A stretch of DNA of 54,047 nt. Source: UBA3774 sp045600025. Its GTDB lineage: Bacteria > Bacillota > Clostridia > Lachnospirales > Lachnospiraceae. The notes under the pieces were generated by a model. It did no database searches. It had not been told where the DNA came from and saw only the letters and a program-made list of their open reading frames with translations. The stretch is taken from contig JAZRXC010000008.1 in the NCBI GenBank assembly GCA_045600025.1, positions 1 to 54,047 of the forward strand. The letters are read 5' to 3'. Position 1 is the stretch's first letter. The number at the start of each line of letters is the position of its first letter. Of the stretch, positions 34,726 to 43,690 are shown in pieces. The position numbers were made by a program, and so were the translations under genes.

Positions 34726-35307
34726 TTACCTGTTAGTTATAACTTCGTCTATTATTCCGTATGCCTTAGCTTCTTCTGCAGTCATGAAATTATCACGCTC
34801 TGTGTCTGCTGCAATCTGCTCATAGCTCTTGCCGGTATTTGCCGCAAGGATTTCATTGAGACGCTTACGCGTGCTCAATATATGCTCAGCCGCAATATTA
34901 ATCTCTGTTGCCTGACCTTGTGCGCCGCCTGAGGGCTGGTGAATCATTATTTCGGAATTGGGGAGCGCATAACGCTTTCCCTTGGTACCGCCGGACAGAA
35001 GGAATGCACCCATACTTGCCGCCATACCGATGCAGATAGTGGATACATCGCATTTAATAAACTGCATAGTGTCATATATTGCCATACCCGCGGTAATAAT
35101 GCCACCGGGGCTGTTTATGTATAGCTGAATATCCTTGGCAGGGTCTTCTGATTCAAGATACAGAAGCTGCGCCACTACAAGGCTGGCTGTTACTTCATTC
35201 ACTTCTTCTCCGAGGAAAATAATACGTTCCTTGAGCAGTCGCGAATATATATCATATGTTCTTTCTCCGTGGCTGGTCTGTTCCAGCACATAAGGTACCA
35301 GGCTCAT
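34726..35307 (-). CDS. clpP: ATP-dependent Clp protease proteolytic subunit
   Basis: 193 residues, standard length. Catalytic Ser98 is in GMAASMGAFLL and His123 in MIHQPSGGAQGQ, with an Asp near the C-terminus. It forms the 14-mer chamber with ClpX. It is 15 nt downstream of tig, the conserved tig-clpP-clpX-lon order. Confidence 0.97.
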   Translation of the reverse strand: MSLVPYVLEQTSHGERTYDIYSRLLKERIIFLGEEVNEVTASLVVAQLLYLESEDPAKDIQLYINSPGGIITAGMAIYDTMQFIKCDVSTICIGMAASMGAFLLSGGTKGKRYALPNSEIMIHQPSGGAQGQATEINIAAEHILSTRKRLNEILAANTGKSYEQIAADTERDNFMTAEEAKAYGIIDEVITNR

Positions 35308-35322
35308 ATTTGCCCCCTTTTA

Positions 35323-36615
35323 TTATTTTGCTGAAGCGTATACTGCATCGAGCGCTTTCTCGGTTACGATGTCTTTCTTCATCATATCAATCTGGTCATC
35401 GCTGGTGAACTCTTTGATCTGTGCGAGTTCAAGACCATACTGCTCAGCCATCTTAGCAAGCTTTGCTTCAACGTCTTCATCTGTAGCTTCGATTGCTTCT
35501 GCAGCTGCGATAGCCTCAAGAACGAGACGTGACTCAATTGCCTTCTGAGCCTGCTCTTTCTGACTGTCAATCATATCCTGCTCGGTCTGACCGGTGTACT
35601 GCATATACTGAGCAAGGCTGAGGCCCTGGCTCTGCAGACGCTGTGCAAAATCATTAACTGCCATACGAGCTTCACTGGTAATCATGAGCTCGGGAATATC
35701 CATCTCGCTTGCCTTTACAACCTCTGCGATAAGAGCGTCTTCTTTAGCTCGCTTTGCATCAGCCTCCTTGCGCTCAGCGAGTTTCTTTTTCATATCTTCT
35801 TTATACTCAGCGAGTGTCTCAAAATCTGAAACCTCTGCTGCGAATTCATCATCAATTGCGGGAATCTCTTTTGCCTTGATTGCCTTGATGGTGCAGGTAA
35901 ATGTTGCAGGCTTGCCGGCAAGTGATGCCTCATGATACTCTTCGGGGAATTTAACATCGATGTTACGAGTCTCACCGCAGTTCATGCCGATAAGCTGCTC
36001 TTCAAATCCGTCGATAAATGAATGTGAGCCGATGCCAAGCTGATAATCTGTGCCTTCTCCGCCGGGGAATGCAACTCCGTCAACTTTACCGAGGAAGTCA
36101 AGGGTAACCATATCACCATCCTGAACGGGGCGGTCTTCTACGGGGTTATATGTAGCATTTTTTTCAGCCTGCTCAGCAATTGCTGCATCAACATCCTCAT
36201 CGGTTACTTCTGCTGAAGGAGCATCTACTTTAAGTCCCTTATAATTACCGAGTTTTACTTCCGGTTTCTTTGCAACGGTAGCAGCAAAAATAACCGGCTT
36301 GCCGATCTCTACTTGTGTATACTCTATCTCAGGATATGAGGATACCGTAATGTTCTGCTCTTTTTCAACTTCTGAAACAGCATCTTCATAAGCAACGGGA
36401 ATAGCATCATTTACTGCATCCTCAAAGAATACTCCCTTGCCGTAAGTCTTCTCAATAATCTGACGGGGAGCTTTGCCTTTGCGGAATCCCGGTACTGTAA
36501 TACGGTTACGTTCACGAAGGTAAACTTCATTTTCTGCTTTTTCGATGGTCTCTTCAGGTATCTCTACCGTAAGCTTTACCAAGTTATGCTCTAATTCTTC
36601 AAATTTAACACTCAC
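35323..36615 (-). CDS. tig: Trigger factor, ribosome-associated chaperone
   Basis: 430 residues from GTG at 36615, chosen because CAGGAGGACTCAGGAA precedes it; the 18-codon extension to 36669 overlaps the -10 region. The ribosome-binding signature is GFRKGKAPRQIIEKTYG (about 44-60), then the FKBP-like PPIase domain (about 150-240) and the helical C-terminal arms. Confidence 0.95.
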   Translation of the reverse strand: MSVKFEELEHNLVKLTVEIPEETIEKAENEVYLRERNRITVPGFRKGKAPRQIIEKTYGKGVFFEDAVNDAIPVAYEDAVSEVEKEQNITVSSYPEIEYTQVEIGKPVIFAATVAKKPEVKLGNYKGLKVDAPSAEVTDEDVDAAIAEQAEKNATYNPVEDRPVQDGDMVTLDFLGKVDGVAFPGGEGTDYQLGIGSHSFIDGFEEQLIGMNCGETRNIDVKFPEEYHEASLAGKPATFTCTIKAIKAKEIPAIDDEFAAEVSDFETLAEYKEDMKKKLAERKEADAKRAKEDALIAEVVKASEMDIPELMITSEARMAVNDFAQRLQSQGLSLAQYMQYTGQTEQDMIDSQKEQAQKAIESRLVLEAIAAAEAIEATDEDVEAKLAKMAEQYGLELAQIKEFTSDDQIDMMKKDIVTEKALDAVYASAK

Positions 36616-36659
36616 TTCCTGAGTCCTCCTGGTTATTAATCCCTGACGGGCAAAATGAT

Positions 36660-36688
36660 ATTGTATCATATATCAGTTGTTTTTTCCA
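36660..36688 (-). promoter_or_regulatory. Sigma-A promoter of tig-clpP-clpX
   Basis: TGGAAA (36683-36688), a 17-nt spacer and TACAAT (36660-36665) with an extended TG. The -35 is weak. Confidence 0.5.
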
Positions 36689-36705
36689 CCTGATAGATAG
36701 TCCGG

Positions 36706-37236
36706 TTAGTTGGCTTGCTTTTCTGATGCGTATAGCCAGTCCAGCTTCGGCCAATAAGCAAAAAGTGCTTTTCCCGATATTGTATCATATGTAACGTATG
36801 TGTTGTTCCAATAACGCGCGTCCAGCGAATGGTTTCGATTATCGCCCATTACAAATACGCATTCTTCAGGAACGTAATACGGTCCGAAATTCAAATCATC
36901 CGTAGGCTCATTGAGATATGGCTCATCTATTGCCACACCGTCTACATATGTCACACCGTGTTTAATCTCTACAGTTTCTCCGGGGAGTCCTATTACTCGC
37001 TTAATGTAATACACCTCCGGATTATCCGGCGCATCAAATACAATTATGTCATAACGCTCCGGCTGTGAAAACCAGTATGCGCATTTAAGTCCCATGCATC
37101 TGTCGCCGACATTTATCGTAGATATCATTGACCCGGACGGAATTGTAACATTAAGAATAACAAATATTCGTAATAGAAGTACAACTAATACCGTAAGCAC
37201 ATATGGCATCAGTTCTTTGATAATTTTTTTCAACAT
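36706..37236 (-). CDS. lepB: Signal peptidase I
   Basis: 176 residues. One N-terminal membrane segment (about 10-30) is followed by the catalytic Ser36 in IPSGSM, the Lys79 region VYYIKRVIGLPGE and the conserved FVMGDNRNHSLDARYW. It removes Sec signal peptides, such as those on the surface proteins at 1-3778. It is 3 nt after cdaR. Confidence 0.95.
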   Translation of the reverse strand: MLKKIIKELMPYVLTVLVVLLLRIFVILNVTIPSGSMISTINVGDRCMGLKCAYWFSQPERYDIIVFDAPDNPEVYYIKRVIGLPGETVEIKHGVTYVDGVAIDEPYLNEPTDDLNFGPYYVPEECVFVMGDNRNHSLDARYWNNTYVTYDTISGKALFAYWPKLDWLYASEKQAN

Positions 37237-37239
37237 TTA

Positions 37240-38322
37240 TCAATCCGAAGTGGGGACTTCTTCTGAAGCCTCTCCACTGCTTTCTTCAGGTGTAGTAGGC
37301 GCAGTCGGGTCAGTAGGGTCAGAAGGGCCTGTCGGCTCTGTAGGATCTACGGGTTCCGTTACGGGAATAAGGTCAATATAAACACTGATTGTTACTTCCG
37401 AGGATCCGTCCACCTCTATTCCGTCTGCCAGGTATCTGCGTAAATCTGATGTGCTGGTAAAACTCTCTGATGCATCAGCTACGGAAATATCATTTATGAC
37501 TATTTCTTTGGTTCCGAGTACGGCATTTCTTGAGCCTACGATACGAACAGAATCTACGCTGACTTTGGCGCCTGCAAATACAAATCCCTGAGCTACACGG
37601 TCTTTGTTCTTAATATCTACACGCACAGGAACTGTCTGTACTGTCAGTATCTTGGCTGTGCATGTAACAAGCTCACCGCCTTCAAGACTCATCCCGGTAA
37701 CATCTGCAGGATTTATAATGTTGCCGTCATCATCGTATATCTCAATTTCCGCCATAGATATCTTGGTTTCATTTATTCCGTCAACATCTATGGTTGCAAT
37801 TACCCTGTCAATCTTCGCAAGTACATCAGCGGGTCCGATAATATTAACGGATCCCGGTGTCGCGCTGAGTCCGCCTACGATATATCCTTCCATCGGAGTT
37901 CCTTTTGTTACACATTCAACGACGCGATTGATGCTTTCAACCTGTTGAACGTCTACTTCAATACTGAAATTCTCCTGTATGAAATTTTCATCACTTATTT
38001 TTGAATTTTTGGATATAACAGTAACGGGTACCTGCGTATCGCGATACATTTTTTCATAATCAGCGGAAGCATAGAAATCTTCGTCGGTAAGCGTCGAAAC
38101 TATGCTACGTGTCTGACTTACTTTTACCACAACCGCAGTATCAAGCGGTCTAACCAATACCCCTCGCTCTGCAAGTACTTCTTCATGAAGAAATTCAACG
38201 GGGATATCAAAGGTTCTGGTTATCACAGGATCTACTGCTTTTATTACGATAAGCCACAATACGAATGCAAATACCAGGGATAAAAGCTTAATCGGCCAGT
38301 TATTCAGTAGTTTCTTTTTCAT
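37240..38322 (-). CDS. cdaR: YbbR-domain protein, regulator of the diadenylate cyclase
   Basis: 360 residues from ATG at 38322, preceded by GGGAGGGC; a longer reading into cdaA lacks a site. An N-terminal membrane anchor (about 7-28, IKLLSLVFAFVLWLIVI) is followed by YbbR repeats outside the membrane and a C-terminal Pro/Thr/Asp tail (PTEPTGPSDPTDPTAPTTP). In Firmicutes this protein modulates CdaA. The start lies inside cdaA (23-nt overlap). Confidence 0.9.
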   Translation of the reverse strand: MKKKLLNNWPIKLLSLVFAFVLWLIVIKAVDPVITRTFDIPVEFLHEEVLAERGVLVRPLDTAVVVKVSQTRSIVSTLTDEDFYASADYEKMYRDTQVPVTVISKNSKISDENFIQENFSIEVDVQQVESINRVVECVTKGTPMEGYIVGGLSATPGSVNIIGPADVLAKIDRVIATIDVDGINETKISMAEIEIYDDDGNIINPADVTGMSLEGGELVTCTAKILTVQTVPVRVDIKNKDRVAQGFVFAGAKVSVDSVRIVGSRNAVLGTKEIVINDISVADASESFTSTSDLRRYLADGIEVDGSSEVTISVYIDLIPVTEPVDPTEPTGPSDPTDPTAPTTPEESSGEASEEVPTSD

Positions 38323-39163
38323 CTTCGGCCCTCCCTGATTTTTTGAATAATGATTTCGGCTCAATATCTTTAGAAATCAAGACCTCAAGTTCTGATCTTA
38401 ATTCATCAGGTGATAAGCCTTCTTTTAATTTACCGTTTATTGCAACGGAAATATGTCCGGTTTCTTCAGATACGATAAGTACAAGGGCATCTGAAACCTC
38501 TGATAATCCCAGGCCGGCTCTATGTCTCGTTCCGAAGCTCTTATTTATATTGCTGGCAGATAACGGCAGATAACATGTTGCCGCTACAACTCTGTTTTTC
38601 TGAATAATAGCTGCACCATCATGAAGAGGTGTGTTGTGTTCAAATATGTTAATCATAAGTTGATTTGACACAACGGCATCTACTTTTATACCGGTATTAA
38701 TATACTCAGTCATCGGATCCTCACGCTCAATAACTATTAAAGCACCTGTTTTTGTCTCGCTGAGTTTTACTGCCGCTTTTATCAGCTCTTCAGAGGTTTC
38801 GCGGCTGAAGACACCGGTATCTGTATGAGTGCCTTTAAATACTTTTTTGAAAACATTGCCCTTTCCGATACGTTCAAGAAGTGAACGAAGTTCCGGTTGA
38901 AATACAACAACAAGTGCAATCAGGATAATATCCAGGGCACGATCAATCAAATACAAAATTGTATTAAGTTGAAGGAGTTTAGCAATTGCATAGAAAATCA
39001 CTATTGCAATTATTCCCTTAAGCAAGAACCAAGTTCTTGTATTTTTAATGAGCATTAAGCCTTTATAAATAACAAAGGTGAGGATTATTATCTCAATTAT
39101 GTCATTAAAGGCTATCGAACTTACGGAAGTCCATATGCTTTTGAATATTTCAGTGATACCCAT
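38300..39163 (-). CDS. cdaA: Diadenylate cyclase (c-di-AMP synthase)
   Basis: 287 residues: three membrane segments (about 20-95) and a DisA_N/DAC domain with the DGA motif in PLHDGAAII and the RHR motif in GTRHRAGLGLSE. It makes c-di-AMP from two ATP at the membrane, controlling potassium and wall homeostasis. cdaR follows, but the usual third gene glmM does not; lepB takes its place. Confidence 0.96.
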   Translation of the reverse strand: MGITEIFKSIWTSVSSIAFNDIIEIIILTFVIYKGLMLIKNTRTWFLLKGIIAIVIFYAIAKLLQLNTILYLIDRALDIILIALVVVFQPELRSLLERIGKGNVFKKVFKGTHTDTGVFSRETSEELIKAAVKLSETKTGALIVIEREDPMTEYINTGIKVDAVVSNQLMINIFEHNTPLHDGAAIIQKNRVVAATCYLPLSASNINKSFGTRHRAGLGLSEVSDALVLIVSEETGHISVAINGKLKEGLSPDELRSELEVLISKDIEPKSLFKKSGRAEDEKETTE

Positions 39164-39170
39164 AGCCTAT

Positions 39171-40175
39171 TTATTTGCCCCTCCTCTCCTGTTCATCGTA
39201 ATCATCAAGCATCTGCAGCGCCTCCTGGATGTCTGCGTCATCTTGATCTGCAGTTATGTCATGAACCTTGACCTTGGTCGGTGCGACCTTAATCTTAGGT
39301 ACTGCTTTTACATAATATACGTAATCGTCATCTTCATATTGAAGATATTCGGAGTGATTGTAATCTGCGGCAATAATCCAGAGTGATATAACAAGTGCTA
39401 TTATAAGTGATACAAGTGTGCCTACAAATACAGTTGCGTAAGGAATCGTTATCTCCATTATGAATCCGCCGATGAGGTAAGAAACCACATTTGCGACACC
39501 ACCGAATCCGACTGCCAGATACGGTGCAAAATCCACTTTGATGTGCCTTATGAAATAAACTATTAATACGGTTATGCCTGTTGATATGATGCCAAGCAGC
39601 ATTATCTTATTGTCTTGTATAATGCTTAATACCTGCATCAACTGCTCCACTATATCGGCCTGTGAAGTTGCCGCTGTATCAAAGAATGTTGCATTTTTTT
39701 CAACGCCTTGTATGAAATAATATGCAAATACGCCGCTGCATGCGGGGATAAACGCGGTAGATCCGCCGATTAGTCCGACTATAAGCGGAATTACGAACGG
39801 TATATTCAGATAGTACAGTACAGGAATCAGAATAATAATTATGCTGAAGCCCGGAAGGAAAAGATACTGCAGTATTGCAGCCAACATAACAAGGCAAAGT
39901 GTCACCAATGCGACTTCCCAGGAAAGCGCAAGCAGATTAAACATCACAAATATAAGAAGAACGAATGTGATTCCTGCCCAAGGCAAAATTGCGCAAATAA
40001 GCGCCGCAATCAAAATGATATTCCATTTTGCCAGCGTTTCCTCAAATCCGATAGCGTTATTTATTACAAGTATCGAAATCAATGCCGTTATAAATTTAAG
40101 TACCGGCATAATATATGCATCATAATTTGAGTAGAGCTCTTTGCACTTTTGTCTGATGGCTAAAATCTGTTCCAT
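39171..40175 (-). CDS. Polytopic membrane protein of unknown function upstream of cdaA
   Basis: 334 residues with about eight hydrophobic segments between residues 25 and 270 and a soluble acidic C-terminal tail (about 275-334, EALQMLDDYDEQERR). A periplasmic-like loop lies around 150-180. I do not recognise a family with confidence. It is 7 nt upstream of cdaA, so a link to c-di-AMP or envelope control is plausible but unproven. Confidence 0.7.
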   Translation of the reverse strand: MEQILAIRQKCKELYSNYDAYIMPVLKFITALISILVINNAIGFEETLAKWNIILIAALICAILPWAGITFVLLIFVMFNLLALSWEVALVTLCLVMLAAILQYLFLPGFSIIIILIPVLYYLNIPFVIPLIVGLIGGSTAFIPACSGVFAYYFIQGVEKNATFFDTAATSQADIVEQLMQVLSIIQDNKIMLLGIISTGITVLIVYFIRHIKVDFAPYLAVGFGGVANVVSYLIGGFIMEITIPYATVFVGTLVSLIIALVISLWIIAADYNHSEYLQYEDDDYVYYVKAVPKIKVAPTKVKVHDITADQDDADIQEALQMLDDYDEQERRGK

Positions 40176-40188
40176 ATTCAGCGGACCT

Positions 40189-40635
40189 CTAATTGAACTT
40201 AATACGTGTAGGAACCGTATCGGTCTCTATTTCTTCTTTAATCGCATCGGCTTTTCTGTACAGTTTGTCAAGCTTTATTATGGTATTACGATACTCTATA
40301 AGCGCTTCATTTGATTTCCAATAACTACTGATGTAAACAAACAATGTAATTATCTCAGCTACCAAAACCACTACACCATAAATAATGAGAACTGTTTTCA
40401 GGCTGTCAAATATATCTGCAATGCTGTACTGTGTTGATATCTCCTCGCCACGGACCATAACAACAAGCGCCACAACTATGGCATATGCAATAGTTACGCC
40501 TATGAAAGTCTTAATGGCTTGGAATACCACAAAATCACCACCGAAGAAATGTCCGGCCGTGAAAATCTGACGTTTGTTTTTTTGTTTCAGCATCTCTGCT
40601 TTATTCATCAAGCGGATGCGTGATTCATTTACCAT
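40189..40635 (-). CDS. Small membrane protein of unknown function
   Basis: 148 residues from ATG at 40635, preceded by ACGGAGAAGATA. Two membrane segments (about 38-60 and 79-105) and a charged, coiled-coil-like C-terminal tail (about 110-148). It is first gene of the unit leading to cdaA-cdaR. Confidence 0.65.
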   Translation of the reverse strand: MVNESRIRLMNKAEMLKQKNKRQIFTAGHFFGGDFVVFQAIKTFIGVTIAYAIVVALVVMVRGEEISTQYSIADIFDSLKTVLIIYGVVVLVAEIITLFVYISSYWKSNEALIEYRNTIIKLDKLYRKADAIKEEIETDTVPTRIKFN

Positions 40636-40679
40636 TATCTTCTCCGTAAACAGCAAATGCACATACTATAGGTTCATAT

Positions 40680-40703
40680 ATTATAACACATCGAAGGTTT
40701 ATT
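40680..40703 (-). promoter_or_regulatory. Putative promoter of the cdaA unit
   Basis: A perfect TATAAT (40680-40685) has no good -35; TTTAAT 18 nt upstream is the best candidate. It lies ~45 nt before the ATG at 40635. Confidence 0.4.
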
Positions 40704-40730
40704 ATTAAACTATATTTTATGAATTTTTTC

Positions 40731-41687
40731 TTAATCTAAATCAATGTCTACAGCAAACAAACCACCCGCGCCGCCTGAGTAAATAAACAGTACATTGTCA
40801 TCCGGTGCAAATGTTCCTCTCCGTGCCAGTTCAACAAGTCCCGCAAAAGCTTTTCCGGTATAAACAGGATCTAAAAACAGTCCTTCATTCACAGCCATCA
40901 TCCGTATGGCGGCATTTCCCTCAGGAGATGCTATGGCATAGCCGGGGCCGCACATATCAAACAAATGAATATCATCCGGCGTAATATCCATATCAAGTTC
41001 CAGAAGTTCGGCAGTTTCCCGCATAATACGTAAGGTAATTACATCGAAGGGATCCGTGTCCACCATAACTCCCGTAACTTTAGTGTCAGGCATAAATATC
41101 TTAGCTCCAAGCGCCACACCTGCATGCGTGCCGCCACTGCCTTCCGCACATATAACATGTTCAAAATGCAGTCCCGATTCAGATACCTCTTTCATGCAGT
41201 TTACATATCCGAGAGATCCGAGCGCGTTTGAACCGCCACAGGGAATCTTATAATACGGTCTTCCGAGCTCCTTGCCTATTCGGTCCATCTCTGCGTAAAT
41301 ATCCGCATAATCATTCGTGTCCATAAAACGGACATCCGTATCCATCAAATATTCCAGCAGTTGATTGCCTTTTCGTTCGGTAACGCCGCGCTTTTTTAAA
41401 ATCAGTATAGGAGTTAATCCTATCTTTCGGCAGCAGGCGGCCGTGAGCATAGCGTGATTGGATTGCGCTCCTCCCGTAGTGAATACAATCTCTGCCCCCT
41501 TTGCCTTTGCGTCGGCGAGTAGAAATTCCAGTTTTCTTACTTTATTTCCGCCGAGTCCTATGCCGGTCAAATCATCTCTTTTAACATATACATTTGTTCC
41601 AAGCAGGCTGCTGATATTATTAAGCCTTTGAATTGGTGTGGGAAATACTCCAAGCGGTATCCTGGGAAAATCGGTAAGTTGTCTCAT
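40731..41687 (-). CDS. PLP-dependent D-cysteine desulfhydrase / ACC deaminase family enzyme
   Basis: 318 residues, fold type II. The PLP lysine is in GIGLGGNKVRKLEFL and the phosphate-binding loop in EGSGGTHAGVALGA; GGAQSNHAMLTAA is the substrate-site stretch. Family members eliminate sulfide from D-cysteine or open 1-aminocyclopropane-carboxylate, and the choice cannot be made from sequence alone. GAGGAATGAG precedes ATG. It is divergent from the XRE regulator at 41924, which may control it. Confidence 0.88.
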   Translation of the reverse strand: MRQLTDFPRIPLGVFPTPIQRLNNISSLLGTNVYVKRDDLTGIGLGGNKVRKLEFLLADAKAKGAEIVFTTGGAQSNHAMLTAACCRKIGLTPILILKKRGVTERKGNQLLEYLMDTDVRFMDTNDYADIYAEMDRIGKELGRPYYKIPCGGSNALGSLGYVNCMKEVSESGLHFEHVICAEGSGGTHAGVALGAKIFMPDTKVTGVMVDTDPFDVITLRIMRETAELLELDMDITPDDIHLFDMCGPGYAIASPEGNAAIRMMAVNEGLFLDPVYTGKAFAGLVELARRGTFAPDDNVLFIYSGGAGGLFAVDIDLD

Positions 41688-41786
41688 CTCATTCCTCCTT
41701 TTTTCTAATTGTATTATTTTTCGCAGCGCATGACAAGGAAATATGAACGCTCTGGTTTAAATAATGATGTGATTTGAAATGATATT

Positions 41787-41815
41787 TTGAAATTCACAGA
41801 TTTTTTTCTTAAGAT
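41787..41815 (+). promoter_or_regulatory. Putative promoter of the small XRE regulator
   Basis: TTGAAA (41787-41792), a 17-nt spacer and TAAGAT (41810-41815). It gives a ~100-nt leader. Confidence 0.45.
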
Positions 41816-41821
41816 GATTAA

Positions 41822-41923
41822 GTCATAAGGTGGCGCAGAGGCAAAAGCAAAGCAATATATACGCAGGTGCGTACACTTTAAGTCGCCTCAAATTTTAGAA
41901 TCTAATAAAAAAGAGAGGCAGCT
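41822..41923 (+). promoter_or_regulatory. Structured leader of the XRE regulator gene
   Basis: The 5' UTR contains GAGGC, a small palindrome ACGCAGGTGCGT, GTCGCCTC and finally GAGAGGC as the ribosome binding site. GCCTC can pair either with the upstream GAGGC or with the binding site, so a switch between hidden and open start is possible. I recognise no known riboswitch class. Confidence 0.35.
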
Positions 41924-42163
41924 ATGTATTTAAAAGACGCAATAGTAAAACGATTTGATCAGTACTGCAGAGAGCGTTGTATCGCTTACAATGAACTTGC
42001 CAATTCTTCCGGCGTAACACCTTCTACCGTTTATAGTATGTTAGATTCAGAAAGGCGTGATGTTTCCGTTAAAACAGTAAAGCGGTTATGTGACGGTCTC
42101 GAGATTTCTCTCTCGGAATTCTTCTCTTCTGAACTGTTCGATGAATTAGACGAAGATTTATAG
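41924..42163 (+). CDS. XRE-family helix-turn-helix protein
   Basis: 79 residues, essentially a lone HTH_3/Cro-CI domain: DQYCRERCIAYNELANSSGV, TPSTVYSMLDSERRDVS, VKTVKRLCDGLEISLSEFF, and an acidic tail. AGAGAGGCAGCT precedes ATG. It is divergently placed from the PLP enzyme gene and terminated by a strong hairpin. Confidence 0.85.
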   Translation: MYLKDAIVKRFDQYCRERCIAYNELANSSGVTPSTVYSMLDSERRDVSVKTVKRLCDGLEISLSEFFSSELFDELDEDL

Positions 42164-42175
42164 TTTACAAAAAAA

Positions 42176-42210
42176 TGGGAATTCCCGAAACTTGGGAATT
42201 CCCCTTTTTT
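42176..42210. terminator. Bidirectional terminator, XRE regulator / Fe-alcohol dehydrogenase
   Basis: GGGAATTCCC ... GGGAATTCCC, with T runs on both strands. Each arm is itself a palindrome, so the arms pair in trans or fold alone. Confidence 0.9.
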
Positions 42211-42221
42211 CGTTTATTATA

Positions 42222-43427
42222 TTAATACTTTACAGTTCTCAGGGTATTTATCAGCTTTTCAAAATCCTTATCTCCCCAGATTACAGGAACGGGATACAGA
42301 GGATTCGACTCTTTTTCAGCCCATTTGATAATCTGCGGAATATCTTCATCCTTAATTGCATCGATTCCCGCAGGCAGATTCATCTGCTTTTTCATATCAT
42401 CGATCCAGTCAATGAACTTAAGTGCTTTTTCTTTGTTATCGGCTCCCGTCATACCGCACACATCAGCAAGATCTGCAAGTTTATCATATACTGAAGACCC
42501 AAACTGACGCATAACATGCGGAAGTATAACCGACATGGCAAGACCATGCGCTACTCCGTACAATCCGCCGAGCGTGTGTCCTACTGCATGCACATAACCA
42601 ACACAGCCTCTGGTAAATGATCTTCCTGCATAGAATGATGCAAATTGCATATTTTGGCGAGCTTCGAGATCTGAACCATCGTTATATACCTTCAACAGAT
42701 TATCGTAAATAAGCTTAACAGATTTCTTTGAGAGATCCTTTTCAAGCTTAGTACAATATGTCCAGTTAGTATAACTTTCAACCGCATGGCAGAGCGCATC
42801 CATGCCCGTTGTTGCAGTAATAAAAGGCGGAAGTCCTACGGTAAGTTCCGGATCAAGCACTGCGTACTTCGGCAAAATGGAAGGATCGTTAATAGATGCT
42901 TTATGGTGTGTCTTACTATCGGTAATTACTGCAGCGACAGTAGTTTCGGAGCCTGTTCCGGATGTTGTGGGGATTGCCCAGAACGGTACTATCTTTTTAT
43001 GCACTTTTAAGAGTCCTTGAAGCTGTGCAACCGTCTTTTTAGGGTGAGCTATCTTAGCCGCAACACCTTTCGCGCAGTCCATAGGTGAGCCGCCACCCAT
43101 TGCAACTATGCCTTCACAATTGTTGTCACAATACACCTTATATGCATCTTCAACATTATCGGATGTCGGATTCGGTTGCACATCAGTGTACATGGCATAT
43201 TCCAGCCCGGCAGCGTCCATTGCGGAAAGAAGCCTGGTCGGAAGACCTATTTTCATAAGTCCCGGATCGGATACGAAAAGCACTTTTTTCAGACCTTTTG
43301 CTTTTATTTGCTCCGGTAGCTTTACCACACACCCTGCGCCTTCAATGTAATCCGGCATACGATATCCCAGAAAATAATTGGCAATCTTCATAACTGCCTG
43401 AAAAATCCTGCAATAAATCTTGAACAT
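42222..43427 (-). CDS. Iron-containing alcohol dehydrogenase
   Basis: 401 residues from ATG at 43427, preceded by AAAGGGAAACT; the longer reading overlaps the ferredoxin gene. The NAD-binding GGGSPMDCAKG and the iron-binding His residues in HAVESYTNW, GYVHAVGHTLGGLYGVAHGLA are visible. It interconverts aldehydes and alcohols. It is the last gene after the aldehyde ferredoxin oxidoreductase and ferredoxin, so acid-to-alcohol reduction or its reverse is a plausible joint function. Confidence 0.92.
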   Translation of the reverse strand: MFKIYCRIFQAVMKIANYFLGYRMPDYIEGAGCVVKLPEQIKAKGLKKVLFVSDPGLMKIGLPTRLLSAMDAAGLEYAMYTDVQPNPTSDNVEDAYKVYCDNNCEGIVAMGGGSPMDCAKGVAAKIAHPKKTVAQLQGLLKVHKKIVPFWAIPTTSGTGSETTVAAVITDSKTHHKASINDPSILPKYAVLDPELTVGLPPFITATTGMDALCHAVESYTNWTYCTKLEKDLSKKSVKLIYDNLLKVYNDGSDLEARQNMQFASFYAGRSFTRGCVGYVHAVGHTLGGLYGVAHGLAMSVILPHVMRQFGSSVYDKLADLADVCGMTGADNKEKALKFIDWIDDMKKQMNLPAGIDAIKDEDIPQIIKWAEKESNPLYPVPVIWGDKDFEKLINTLRTVKY

Positions 43428-43452
43428 AGTTTCCCTTTCCCGCATTATGCGA

Positions 43453-43680
43453 TTATTTGGCAGCAACCAACTTTATAGCTTCTATCGGACATGCTTTTAC
43501 ACACAATCCGCAACCTATACAACTATCTGCATCTTTTAATTCCGCTACCGTATGTGTATCACCATGAAAGCGCGGATTGGTAAGTCCGAGGCAGTTTTTT
43601 ACACAGTTCTCGATGCATACAGAACACCCGGCACATTCCTCAAAATCAATGGTTGGAATCTTTTTTTCTCTTTCAGCCAT
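43453..43680 (-). CDS. 2x[4Fe-4S] ferredoxin
   Basis: 75 residues with cluster motifs CAGCSVCIENCVKNC and CIGCGLCVKACP. It lies 10 nt after the aldehyde ferredoxin oxidoreductase gene and 25 nt before the alcohol dehydrogenase gene, and is probably the electron partner of the former. Confidence 0.93.
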   Translation of the reverse strand: MAEREKKIPTIDFEECAGCSVCIENCVKNCLGLTNPRFHGDTHTVAELKDADSCIGCGLCVKACPIEAIKLVAAK

Positions 43681-43690
43681 ATCTGCCTCC

